Below are positions 5,773-13,946 of a stretch of DNA of 17,552 bases, piece after piece. Location of the stretch: positions 1 to 17,552 of the forward strand of contig JASHUW010000551.1 of NCBI GenBank assembly GCA_030039815.1. Direction: 5' to 3'. Source of the DNA: Alphaproteobacteria bacterium. GTDB taxonomy: Bacteria > Pseudomonadota > Alphaproteobacteria > ATCC43930 > CGMCC-115725. Position numbers and translations under genes: made by a program. The notes beneath the pieces were generated by a model. That model ran no database searches. It saw only the letters and a program-made list of their open reading frames with translations, and was not told where the DNA came from. How positions within the stretch are numbered: position 1 is the stretch's first letter; the number at the start of each line of letters is the position of its first letter.

Positions 5773-7119
5773 CTATCCCCGGTACACCAGCGCCATGAGC
5801 GTGATGTCGTCGGACTGCTCGGCGCCGGCCGCGAAATCGGTCGTCGCGGCGAGGATGGCCTTGACCAGCGAGGCGGCATCGGTGCCGCGCACCGCCGCGA
5901 GCGCCGCTTCCAGGCGCTCGTTGCCGAACTCCTCGCCCGCCGGGTTGAACGCCTCGGTGATCCCGTCGCTGAACAGGAACAGCGTGTCGCCAGGCTCCAG
6001 CCGCGTCTGGTCGATCCGGTACGGCATGTCCGCGTCGACGCCGAACGGCAAACCGGTGGCCTTCAGCAACTCTTGCCCACCATTTGCGCGCAGCAGGTAG
6101 GGCGGATTGTGCCCGGCGTTGCAGTAGCGCAACGCGCCGCTCTCGAGATCGAGCACGCCGTGAAACGCGGTGACGAACATCGAAGCGGCGTTGTCCAAGG
6201 ACAGCAGACGGTTGGCCGCGGCCATGTCGGCTCCCATGTCGTCGCCGCGCTCGCCGATGCGCAGCACGGTGCGCGAGACCGCCATGAACAGCGCCGCCGG
6301 AATGCCCTTCCCCGACACGTCGGCGACGGTGATCGCCAGCCGGTCGCCGTCGAGCGGGAGATAATCGTAGAAATCGCCGCCGATCTCGCGCGCCGGATGC
6401 ATCTCGGCGTGGAGATCGATGGCGGCGAGCGACCCCTCCCGGGCCAGCGGCCGCGGCAGGATCGAGTTCTGAATCGTCGCCGCAGCCTGCATCTCGTCGC
6501 GACGGCGCTTCTTGGCTTCGAGTTCGGCGGCCATGCTGGCGAAGGCGCGCGCGACATTGGCGACCTCGCCCGGCTGCCGCGCCAGCTCGGCGAGCATCTG
6601 CGGGTCATACTCGTCGCGCCCCAGCGCGTTCGCGGCGTAGGTCAGCGAGGCAAACGAGCGGTTCATGCCGTAAATCAGCTGGCCCAGCTCGCCGATGATC
6701 GCGACGCCGATCGACGGGTTCCCGGCCACGACCGCCATCAGCGCCGCGCGCTCGATGCGCAGGATCGAGACAGCGCCGCGCGCGATCACCGTGGCGCTGC
6801 GCGGCATGTCCGCCAGCACGCCCAGCTCGCCGACAAGGTGCGGCGGGCCGACCGTCGCGATGTTGACCGGCCCGGCCGGCGTGTCGGCAAAGATGTCGAC
6901 CTCGCCCGTCACGATCACCGCGGCGAAGGTGCTGATCTCGCCTTGCCGCATCAGCACCTCGCCGGCGCGGAAAGAGCCGAAGCCACAGCTTGCGGCGACC
7001 GCCGCCAGCGTCGGCGGGTCGAGCCGAGCGAAGATCGACAGCGGCGCGAGCAGCCCGGCGATCTCCTCGATCGTCCGCGGCCCGATGCCGGCTTCGGTTT
7101 TGCTCGCCGCCTCGCTCAT
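5773..7119 (-). CDS. cNMP-binding + PP2C (SpoIIE/RsbU-type) serine phosphatase
   Basis: A 448-residue regulator that should dephosphorylate the STAS antagonist and so turn the partner switch on. A cyclic-nucleotide-binding domain spans about 25-145, with a phosphate-binding cassette GELGVLADMPRSATVIA (97-113; Glu98 and Arg107 kept). A helical linker ending in IQNSILPRPL (216-225) leads into a complete PP2C/SpoIIE domain: IGGDFYDYLPL (Asp249), ADVSGKGIPAALFMA (266-280, Asp267), CNAGHNPPYLL (333-343), FLFSDGITEAFNP (381-393, Asp385) and QSDDITLMALVYR (435-447). The start at 7119 is chosen because the protein family begins there; the open frame extends to 7284, but that would overlap the 3' end of the patatin gene. 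No TM segments are seen. The bound ligand is not determined. Confidence 0.92.
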   Translation of the reverse strand: MSEAASKTEAGIGPRTIEEIAGLLAPLSIFARLDPPTLAAVAASCGFGSFRAGEVLMRQGEISTFAAVIVTGEVDIFADTPAGPVNIATVGPPHLVGELGVLADMPRSATVIARGAVSILRIERAALMAVVAGNPSIGVAIIGELGQLIYGMNRSFASLTYAANALGRDEYDPQMLAELARQPGEVANVARAFASMAAELEAKKRRRDEMQAAATIQNSILPRPLAREGSLAAIDLHAEMHPAREIGGDFYDYLPLDGDRLAITVADVSGKGIPAALFMAVSRTVLRIGERGDDMGADMAAANRLLSLDNAASMFVTAFHGVLDLESGALRYCNAGHNPPYLLRANGGQELLKATGLPFGVDADMPYRIDQTRLEPGDTLFLFSDGITEAFNPAGEEFGNERLEAALAAVRGTDAASLVKAILAATTDFAAGAEQSDDITLMALVYRG

Positions 7120-7220
7120 CGCGCCATCAATGCGAAAAACCGCGACGGGCGTAAAGCCGATCTGGCGAGTCGGGAGGCGCCGTATACGGCGCGCCCGGAG
7201 TCGTTCCGCCGCTTCAATGA

Positions 7221-9515
7221 CTATTTCGCCCCGAGGAAATCCTTCAAATTTTGAAATGCTTGTTGGTTCTTCGAGTCGTCCCACTCACCCCGGATCGCCT
7301 GCTGAGCATCGTCGGACAGCACCCAGTTCATAGGTTCCTTGCGATCCGTCAGTGTAAAAAAAGAGTACTTTGGTGGGTAATTGTCATCGCGATCAGCATA
7401 GGCGCCCGCGACCTTGGTCGCGCGATACCCGACACCCTCCCGCGTGTTGTAGAACCCAACGGGGGGCGCCGTCACGTCAGAGGCCACGTTCAACGTCCAT
7501 GACGCCGGTTTTGGCCACGCGTCGTCGCGCTTACCCTCGCTCTGCAGATCGGGATCGCTGCTGATCTGCAGGATGAAAATCTGCAGGTTCGGACGGTTCC
7601 GCAGATAGAACGCGAGGTCGTATGCCGTCCCGGCGCCGAAATTCTCGAAGTAGCCGCCGTCGAGCAGCCGATCGACGACCCGATGACCGCCGAGGCGCAA
7701 GGTCCCCGCAGCATCAATGTAGGGGAAACGCGCGGAGTTGTGGATCGCGGTGCTGATGTAGGTGTCCCTCTGCACGCGGGCAAAGAAGTCCACCGCATCG
7801 AAAAACACGGAGTCGTCGATCTTGAGGTTGGAGGTAATGATCCGTCGCCCGGTCTTTTCCGACGTGCCGTTGATAAGCAGCGCCGGCAGCCATTCCTCTT
7901 TGCTGCGCGTTGTCGGCCACAACGAGGAGAACGCGTCACTGAATTTCACCGACGCGCCGGGGAGCGTTTTCGCCCATGCGGCTTCCCAGGATTTTTCGAG
8001 CGCGCCGGCGCGGTCCGGCAGAAGCGCGCCGGGCATCAGCCGCTGCGTCAAATCCGCGTAAAGCCCGGTGAGGAAGGTAGGGCCGAGGAAATCGTGGTCG
8101 ATGGTCGCGAGACCGCAATTGAGGATCGTTTTTTCAGTCGCCTTACCACCCGGACAAGCAGCGCCGTCGGCCGGCGGCGTCGCACCGGGAAGATCGTTGA
8201 GCATGGCGCGATAGACCACGGCGCCGAGCGAGCCGCCGGAAACGCTGCTGATCGCGAAGACATGGCGATGGAAATCGGGATGCTCCTGCTCGATATGGCC
8301 CAGCACTTCCATCGTCCAGTAGGCGGCGCGGCTCGCACCGCCAGCAGTGGCGACGATAATCATCCTTGGATGTTCGGGGTCGGGCTGCGCCTGCCGCCAC
8401 GCTTCGTAGGCTTGGTCGATGTCGACTTGCGCCGGCGACGTCTTGCGTATGACCCGAACCGCGTGGTTGTCGTACCAGCCGATGACCCCCACGGCGACGG
8501 CAAACGCCGCGAGCAACGTGGTCAGCGGCAGCCCCAGCACCTCACCGGGATAGGCGAGAAAAAAGGTTCCGCCAAAGACCCAGGCGCCGGCCACCGCCAT
8601 GATGATCGGCGGGCTGTTGAGAAAATGCAGCCAGTTCAACCAGCCGAGCCCCTCCGGCAAGCTGAGCACTTGGGCAATGCTCGTGAGGAACAACAAGCCG
8701 CTGACGACCACGTTGATGCGCAGCATCAACACGGTGCTGCGGGGCAACCCGGCGATCTGGCCGGCCCCCCACAGGGTGAACCCGATCCATATGACGCCGA
8801 GGGCAAGACCGATCTCGCCCTTGCCGGTGTCGGGGACGGAATAGAACGCGCTCGCGACAAAGGCCGCCAGCGTTGCCAGCACCAGCGCGAGACCACGTCG
8901 CCGCAGGGTCGAGCTCAGCGGATTGCCACGCAAATCATAGCCATAGCGAGCGCCGACCTGGAACGCCGGCAGGTTCGTCAACCGGAACAAGACATCCGCC
9001 AGGTCGCGCCGGCCGCGGCGCACCAGATAGACGTAGAGCAACAGCGCCGCCGTCGTCACCGCGACGATGACGCGTTCGCGGTCGGGCACCGAAAGGTTTG
9101 CCTTGAAGACCGCGATCCCGACCCAGGCCAGCACCACCCCACCGAGCCAGTGCGGCAGGGTGCGGTCCAACCATCGGATCGCTCCGGGACTAAGCCGGCG
9201 CGGCGGGTATTTCGCCGCCGGGCGCGGGTCCGGCGGTATCCGCGACACGAAACGCGCCCAATAGAAGGTCTGAAACCCCCAGCCGAAGGCAAGCGCGGCG
9301 AAGAACACTGCGTTGAGGGTGCCAGCCCAACCTTTGCCCTCGAACAACGACAACGCGTCGTCGACAAGCGCCAGGAGCCCGTCTTGGGACTGCGCAACCG
9401 CGAAGATAAGGTAGCCGATGACGAGCCCGACCAGGATGCAAAACCGCATCGGCCGGAGCACCGACCAAAGGTCCTTCGCCGCCTCCCAAAGGCGACCGAA
9501 GGTCGCCAACGACAT
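7221..9515 (-). CDS. Multi-pass membrane protein with C-terminal patatin-like phospholipase domain
   Basis: A 764-residue protein. The N-terminal half has about nine hydrophobic segments (roughly 25-42, 67-89, 124-137, 149-165, 209-225, 235-256, 267-284, 304-322, 331-348). The C-terminal half (about 380-764) is a patatin-like serine lipase: oxyanion-hole-type ATAGGASRAA (389-398), nucleophile elbow SSVSGGSLG (423-431; likely Ser426, with Ser in place of the usual first Gly of GxSxG) and the dyad aspartate in LLDGGYFENFG (617-627; Asp619). Patatins cleave acyl chains from membrane lipids. The start at 9515 has a strong GGGGAGGGA ribosome-binding site; the open frame continues to 9605 without one. 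The gene stands alone, with 186 bp to the upstream receiver gene. The substrate is unknown. Confidence 0.88.
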   Translation of the reverse strand: MSLATFGRLWEAAKDLWSVLRPMRFCILVGLVIGYLIFAVAQSQDGLLALVDDALSLFEGKGWAGTLNAVFFAALAFGWGFQTFYWARFVSRIPPDPRPAAKYPPRRLSPGAIRWLDRTLPHWLGGVVLAWVGIAVFKANLSVPDRERVIVAVTTAALLLYVYLVRRGRRDLADVLFRLTNLPAFQVGARYGYDLRGNPLSSTLRRRGLALVLATLAAFVASAFYSVPDTGKGEIGLALGVIWIGFTLWGAGQIAGLPRSTVLMLRINVVVSGLLFLTSIAQVLSLPEGLGWLNWLHFLNSPPIIMAVAGAWVFGGTFFLAYPGEVLGLPLTTLLAAFAVAVGVIGWYDNHAVRVIRKTSPAQVDIDQAYEAWRQAQPDPEHPRMIIVATAGGASRAAYWTMEVLGHIEQEHPDFHRHVFAISSVSGGSLGAVVYRAMLNDLPGATPPADGAACPGGKATEKTILNCGLATIDHDFLGPTFLTGLYADLTQRLMPGALLPDRAGALEKSWEAAWAKTLPGASVKFSDAFSSLWPTTRSKEEWLPALLINGTSEKTGRRIITSNLKIDDSVFFDAVDFFARVQRDTYISTAIHNSARFPYIDAAGTLRLGGHRVVDRLLDGGYFENFGAGTAYDLAFYLRNRPNLQIFILQISSDPDLQSEGKRDDAWPKPASWTLNVASDVTAPPVGFYNTREGVGYRATKVAGAYADRDDNYPPKYSFFTLTDRKEPMNWVLSDDAQQAIRGEWDDSKNQQAFQNLKDFLGAK

Positions 9516-9604
9516 GATTCCCTCCCCGCCGGATTCCAGCCGCGGGGGCATTATCGCGAAAAAGATGTTCCAATGCGCGGGGAAGTTGTTCGAACTGAGA
9601 AACA

Positions 9605-9634
9605 ATTATCGCGGCGCTTGGGGCTCGCGGTCAC
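9605..9634 (-). promoter_or_regulatory. Possible sigma-70-type promoter for the patatin gene
   Basis: On the minus strand, GTGACC (9634-9629) and GATAAT (9610-9605) are separated by 18 bp, about 90 nt upstream of the patatin start. They match four and five of six consensus bases. The 9-mer CGCGATAAT recurs at 9558-9550, but without a properly spaced -35. Prediction by eye only. Confidence 0.3.
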
Positions 9635-9701
9635 GCGCGCTGCGCCGCTAGTGTCTTGCGTCGCGCAGGGGTGGGCGCCGACTCGGGCGAAGCGGCACCC
9701 C

Positions 9702-10079
9702 TCAACAGCTCGTTTCCGGGGTCTTTTGCAGCATAGTCCCAAGCAGATCGAGCAGCGATTGCGACGAAAACGGCTTGCGCAAAACGCTGGTGGCACCGAG
9801 CGCCGACGCGGCGCGCAGATAGATCGGATCGCTGCCGCCGGAAATGGCGATGATCGGCAGCGTCGGGTGGTCGCGCCGCAGCGTGCGGATCGTCTCGATC
9901 CCCTCCATCTGCGGCATGATGATATCGGTGATCACCGCGTCCGCGCGTCGCTGAGCGAACAGCGCAATGCCGTCGCGGCCGTTTTCGGCCGCGCGCACCG
10001 CGTGGCCGGCGCCGGCGAGGATTCGCGTCAACAGGCGCCGCATCTGCCGGTCGTCGTCGATAATCAGGATGTCCGCCAT
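9702..10079 (-). CDS. Single-domain response regulator (CheY-like receiver)
   Basis: A 125-residue stand-alone receiver that would accept phosphate from a histidine kinase and act by protein contact, since it has no output domain. It has the acidic pocket LIIDDD (5-10), the phospho-acceptor in VITDIIMPQMEG (49-60; Asp52), the switch residue Ser80 in IAISGG and the conserved lysine in LRKPF (Lys102). The start at 10079 is where the fold begins; the open frame extends to 10169 with a low-complexity leader that is unlikely to be translated. The gene lies 120 bp downstream of mfd on the same strand. A weak promoter TTGGAA-16-TACGAT (10169-10142) suggests it can be transcribed separately. Its kinase is unknown; the orphan kinase at 189-1724 is one candidate. 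Confidence 0.9.
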   Translation of the reverse strand: MADILIIDDDRQMRRLLTRILAGAGHAVRAAENGRDGIALFAQRRADAVITDIIMPQMEGIETIRTLRRDHPTLPIIAISGGSDPIYLRAASALGATSVLRKPFSSQSLLDLLGTMLQKTPETSC

Positions 10080-10199
10080 GGGCGTTAACCCCGCAGCACC
10101 GCCCCCAGTTCCTGTCGGTCCTAGGCTTGCTGCTGCCGGTGATCGTACCGCTTTGTTACAAACTTCCAACTCGCGATTTTATCAACGAGCGGACCCGCT

Positions 10200-13100
10200 T
10201 CACGCCCGCGGCGAAGCCGCCTGCGCCTTGCGCAGCGCCGGGGTCGGCGGCGGCATCGCCGTTTCGGGCGTCGCGGCGCGGGCCAGCTTGACCAGCGTCT
10301 GCATCAGCCCGGCGACGCCCTTCAGCCGCGCAATCTCGTCGTCCCAGTTGCGCAGATAGACGAGCTTCTGGTCGGGGCGCAGCCGCAGCCGGCCAGCCTG
10401 TCGCTGGATCAGCTCGACTAAGCCCACCGGGTTAGCGAAGCGGTTGCTGCGCAGCGTGATCACCGCGCCCTTGGGTCCGGCCTCGACCTTTTCGACCCCG
10501 GCGGTCTTGCAGGCGCGCTTGATGGCGATGATTTGCAGCAGGTTCTCGACCTCCGTCGGCAGCGGGCCAAAGCGGTCGATCAGCTCTGCCGCGAAAGCCT
10601 CGCTTTCGCGGCGGTCGGCGAGCCCGGCGATGCGCCGGTAGAGCCCAAGGCGTACCGACAGATCGGTGACGTAGTTCTCCGGGATCAGCACCGGCGTGCC
10701 GATGGTGATTTGCGGGCTCCATTCCTCCAGCGGCGCGGCGCCGCCAACGCCATTTGGTCCGCCTTCGGTGCGGGCGACAGCCACCGCCTCTTCCAGCATG
10801 TGCTGGTAGAGCTCGATGCCGACCTCGCGGATATGGCCCGATTGCTCGTCGCCCAAGAGGTTGCCGGCGCCGCGAATGTCGAGGTCGTGGCTCGCAAGCT
10901 GAAACCCGGCGCCGAGCGTATCCAATGTCTGCATCACCTCGAGCCGGCGCTGCGCGGTGGGCGCGAGCTTCTTCTTCTCGGGCAGCGTCAGATAAGCGTA
11001 GGCGCGCAGCTTCGAGCGGCCGATGCGGCCGCGCAGCTGGTAGAGCTGCGCCAAGCCGAACATGTCGGCGCGGTGCACGATCAGCGTGTTGGCCGAGGGG
11101 ATGTCTAGCCCGGATTCGATGATGTTGGTCGACAGCAAGAGGTCGTAGGCGCGTTCATCGAACGCGTTCATCACGTCTTCCAGCTCGGCCGAAGCCATCC
11201 GGCCATGCGCCGTGCAAACACGGATTTCCGGCACGATCTTGCGTAATTCGGTGCGCACCTCGTCGAGATCGGCGATGCGCGGCGCGACATAGAAGACCTG
11301 ACCGCCGCGGTCGCGTTCCCTGAGGATCGCCTCGCGCACGACGACGGGGTCGTAGGGCGTCACGAAGGTGCGTACCGCCAGCCGGTCGACCGGCGGGGTG
11401 GCGATGATGCTCATCTCGCGCACGCCGGAGAGCGCCAGCTGCAGCGTGCGCGGGATCGGCGTCGCGGTCAGCGTCAGCACATGGACGTCAGCCTTCAATT
11501 GCTTGAGCCGTTCCTTTTGCACGACGCCGAAATGCTGCTCCTCGTCGACGATGACGAGCCCCAGATGCGCGAAGCGCACGTCCTTTGCCAACAGCGCGTG
11601 CGTGCCGATGACGATCTCGATCTTGCCGGCGGCGATCTCATCCTTGATCTGCTTCGCCTCTTTCGTCGCGACCAGCCGCGACAATTGCGCGATGCGGATC
11701 GGCAGGCCGGCGAAGCGCTCGGTGAAGCTGCGGTAGTGCTGGCGGGCGAGCAGCGTCGTCGGCACCACCACCGCGACCTGCGCGCCGGAGAACGCAGCGA
11801 TGAACGCGGCGCGCAGCGCCACCTCGGTCTTGCCGAAGCCGACATCGCCGCAGATCAGGCGATCCATCGGCCGGCCCGCGGCCAGGTCGGCGAGCGTGTC
11901 CTCGATCGCGCGCAGCTGATCCTCGGTCTCGGGATAGGGGAAGCGGGCGGCGAATTCCTCGTAGATGCCCTCGGGCGGCGAGATCGCCTCGCCCGGCCGC
12001 AATTGTCGTTCGGCGGCGACGCGGATCAGCTCCCCGGCGATCTCGCGGATGCGCTGCTTGACGCGCGCCTTGCGCCCTTGCCACGCCGCGCCGCCCAGCC
12101 GGTCGAGCTGCACCCCAGCATCCTCGGAGCCGTAGCGCGACAGCACCTCGATATTCTCGACCGGCACGAAGAGCCGGTCGTCGCCGGCATAGAGCACTTT
12201 GAGGCAGTCATGCGGCGCGCCCGCGACCTCGATCGTCTCGAGGCCCTCGTAGCGGCCGATGCCGTGCTCCTCGTGAACGACGAGATCGCCCGAGGCGAGG
12301 CTCGCCGCCTCGGCGATGAACTCGTCGAGGTTGCGCCGGCGGCGCGGTGTGCGGGCAAGGCGGTCGCCGAGGATGTCCTGCTCGCCGAGCACAACGAGCC
12401 GGTCGGTCGCGAAACCCTGCTCCAGCGGCATGATCGCGAGGCCCACCGCCGATGGCGGCAGCGCGTCGAGCGCCGGACCGTCGGCAGCTGGGCGCAGCTC
12501 GGTCAGCCCACGCTCGCGCAGCACCGTGGCGAGCCGGTCGGCCGAGCCGGCGCTATAGGCGGCGATGGCCGCGCGCTTGCCGGATTTGCGCTCGCCGTCG
12601 AGATAGTCGCGCACCGCCTCGAACAGGTTGATTTTCGGGTCGGCGCGCTCGGCCGCGAAACTCCTCGCCGGCCGGGCGCCCGCGTCGAAGCTGCTCGGAC
12701 GCGCTCCCTCCCCTGCGAGCAGGGAAGGGTTGGGGTGCGGGGGTTCAAACGGCGACAGCTGCACGACGGTTCGCCCGTCGAGCAGCTGCCGCCATTCCTC
12801 ATCGCCGATGAACAGCTGTTCCGGCTTCACCGGGCGGTAGAGTGGCGCCGCGGCATTGTTCGAGCCGGACGCGGCGATGCTTTGCCGCGTGGCATAAAAA
12901 TCGGCGACGCTTTCGAGCCGGTGCGCGCGCGCCTCGTCGCTCTGCCAGTCGAACGACACCGCGGCGCCGGGCAGATAGTCGAACAGTGTCTCCAGCCGCT
13001 CGTAATAAAGCGGCAGCCAATGCTCCATCCCGGCATAACGCCGCCCGGCGCTCACCGACTCGTAAAGCTGGTCGTCGCCCCCGACGTTGCCAAACAGCTC

Positions 13101-13844
13101 GCGGTAGCGGGTGCGAAAGCGATGGATCGCCGGCTCGTCGAGCAGCACCTCGCTGACCGGCTTCAATTCGAGCCGGTCGAGCTTGCCGGTCGAGCGCTGG
13201 GTCAGCGGGTCGAACGAGCGCAGCGATTCGACCTGGTCGCCAAAGAAATCGAGCCGCACCGGCTGCGCCGCGCCCGACGGGTAGAGATCGACAATGCCGC
13301 CGCGGATCGCGAACTCGCCCGGCTCGCGCACCGTGTCGGTTCGGGTGTAGCCGTTGTTGCGGAAAAAGCTTTGCAGCCGGTCGAGCCCGATCCGGCCGCC
13401 GGCGCTGATCGCCAGCACCCTTCCGTCGAAGAGCTTGCGCGGCGGCACGCGCTGCACCACCGCGTTGACCGTGGTGAGCACGAACAACGCCCCCTCCCCC
13501 TTTGACGGAGGAGGGTCCGGGTGCGGGTGATCCGTCCGCGCCGCCAGTTCGGTCAGCGTGTCGATCCGCCGGCTGGTGATCTCGCCGTTGGGCGACACGC
13601 GGTCGTAGGGCAGGCAATCCCAGGCCGGAAAGGTCAGCACCCGAAGGCCAGGATGGAAGAACTGCAAGGTCGCGGCGAACCGCCCCATGCGCGCATCGTC
13701 GCGGCAAACATGCAGCCACGCCACAGCCTTGCCGTCGCGCAACAGGCCGCCGAGCACCGCAGCGTCGTAGCCCTCCGGCGCGCCGAACAAGGTCGCGCGG
13801 CGCGGCAGGCTGCCGACCATGTGGCTGAGGTCATCGAGCGGCAT
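10200..13844 (-). CDS. mfd: Transcription-repair coupling factor Mfd
   Basis: A 1214-residue DNA translocase that removes stalled RNA polymerase at lesions and recruits UvrA. The UvrB-like N-terminal module spans about 1-340. The CarD-type RNA-polymerase interaction domain lies near 517-580 (VVHEEHGIGRYEGLE). The RecG-like motor has Walker A GDVGFGKT (666-673), DEEQ (767-770), TATPIPR (793-799) and QLRGRIGR (936-943), followed by the C-terminal TRCF domain to about 1150. The start is the ATG at 13844, not the adjacent TTG at 13847. The protein is longer than E. coli Mfd (1148 aa). Two palindromic repeats are embedded in frame, coding residues 106-119 (HPHPDPPPSKGEGA) and about 368-381 (PPHPNPSLLAGEGA), both in the N-terminal non-motor half. 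The motor motifs are all intact, so the protein is expected to work. sdhE lies upstream. Confidence 0.97.
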   Translation of the reverse strand: MPLDDLSHMVGSLPRRATLFGAPEGYDAAVLGGLLRDGKAVAWLHVCRDDARMGRFAATLQFFHPGLRVLTFPAWDCLPYDRVSPNGEITSRRIDTLTELAARTDHPHPDPPPSKGEGALFVLTTVNAVVQRVPPRKLFDGRVLAISAGGRIGLDRLQSFFRNNGYTRTDTVREPGEFAIRGGIVDLYPSGAAQPVRLDFFGDQVESLRSFDPLTQRSTGKLDRLELKPVSEVLLDEPAIHRFRTRYRELFGNVGGDDQLYESVSAGRRYAGMEHWLPLYYERLETLFDYLPGAAVSFDWQSDEARAHRLESVADFYATRQSIAASGSNNAAAPLYRPVKPEQLFIGDEEWRQLLDGRTVVQLSPFEPPHPNPSLLAGEGARPSSFDAGARPARSFAAERADPKINLFEAVRDYLDGERKSGKRAAIAAYSAGSADRLATVLRERGLTELRPAADGPALDALPPSAVGLAIMPLEQGFATDRLVVLGEQDILGDRLARTPRRRRNLDEFIAEAASLASGDLVVHEEHGIGRYEGLETIEVAGAPHDCLKVLYAGDDRLFVPVENIEVLSRYGSEDAGVQLDRLGGAAWQGRKARVKQRIREIAGELIRVAAERQLRPGEAISPPEGIYEEFAARFPYPETEDQLRAIEDTLADLAAGRPMDRLICGDVGFGKTEVALRAAFIAAFSGAQVAVVVPTTLLARQHYRSFTERFAGLPIRIAQLSRLVATKEAKQIKDEIAAGKIEIVIGTHALLAKDVRFAHLGLVIVDEEQHFGVVQKERLKQLKADVHVLTLTATPIPRTLQLALSGVREMSIIATPPVDRLAVRTFVTPYDPVVVREAILRERDRGGQVFYVAPRIADLDEVRTELRKIVPEIRVCTAHGRMASAELEDVMNAFDERAYDLLLSTNIIESGLDIPSANTLIVHRADMFGLAQLYQLRGRIGRSKLRAYAYLTLPEKKKLAPTAQRRLEVMQTLDTLGAGFQLASHDLDIRGAGNLLGDEQSGHIREVGIELYQHMLEEAVAVARTEGGPNGVGGAAPLEEWSPQITIGTPVLIPENYVTDLSVRLGLYRRIAGLADRRESEAFAAELIDRFGPLPTEVENLLQIIAIKRACKTAGVEKVEAGPKGAVITLRSNRFANPVGLVELIQRQAGRLRLRPDQKLVYLRNWDDEIARLKGVAGLMQTLVKLARAATPETAMPPPTPALRKAQAASPRA
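12702..12741 (-). repeat. Family 2 palindromic repeat inserted in frame in mfd (copy A)
   Basis: On the minus strand, a CCGCACCCCAA leader is followed by a stem-loop. On the plus strand the arms are 12706-12715 and 12720-12729: ten pairs with one C-A mismatch and a CGAG loop. It encodes PPHPNPSLLAGEGA. The leader and stem match the intergenic copy at 13947-13986. It is probably a mobile palindromic element accepted inside the coding sequence. Confidence 0.75.
13488..13530 (-). repeat. Family 2 palindromic repeat inserted in frame in mfd (copy B)
   Basis: On the minus strand, a CCGCACCCGGA leader precedes a stem-loop. On the plus strand the arms are 13492-13500 and 13507-13515: nine pairs with one C-A mismatch and a TTTGAC loop. 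It encodes HPHPDPPPSKGEGA at Mfd residues 106-119. It has the same orientation and reading frame as copy A. Confidence 0.78.
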
Positions 13845-13849
13845 CAACG

Positions 13850-13920
13850 CCCCCCAATCCCTCTCCGCCCATTGGGGGGAGAGGGAAGCTGGCGCGCAGC
13901 GACAGCAGGGTGAGGTGGGA
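13850..13920 (-). repeat. Family 2 palindromic repeat upstream of mfd (copy C)
   Basis: CCCTCTCC (13859-13866) pairs with GGAGAGGG (13878-13885). On the minus strand a leader CCACCTCACCCTGCTGTCGC (13918-13899) precedes the stem. An alternative perfect 9-bp stem is CCCCCCAAT (13850-13858) with ATTGGGGGG (13871-13879). The element ends 5 nt before the mfd ATG, so it supplies the mfd ribosome-binding region. Confidence 0.7.
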
Positions 13921-13946
13921 ATGCTCCGACGCTTCTGGAATCCCCC

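Noticed and set aside
6420..6460. RPLAREGS stretch in the PP2C linker, first suspected to be a third coding palindrome
   Set aside because: There is no leader or full stem, and the linker length is normal for SpoIIE-type phosphatases.
7120..7284. N-terminal extension of the cNMP-PP2C phosphatase
   Set aside because: It would overlap the patatin 3' end, and the sequence has no family similarity.
7683..10088. 801-codon open frame on the plus strand, antisense to the patatin and receiver genes
   Set aside because: It has an Arg/Gly/Gln-rich composition with no recognisable domain and overlaps two clear genes. It is a by-product of high GC at third codon positions.
11481..13505. 674-codon open frame antisense to mfd
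   Set aside because: It lies fully inside mfd, has no domain, and its composition is typical of a reverse-complement shadow.
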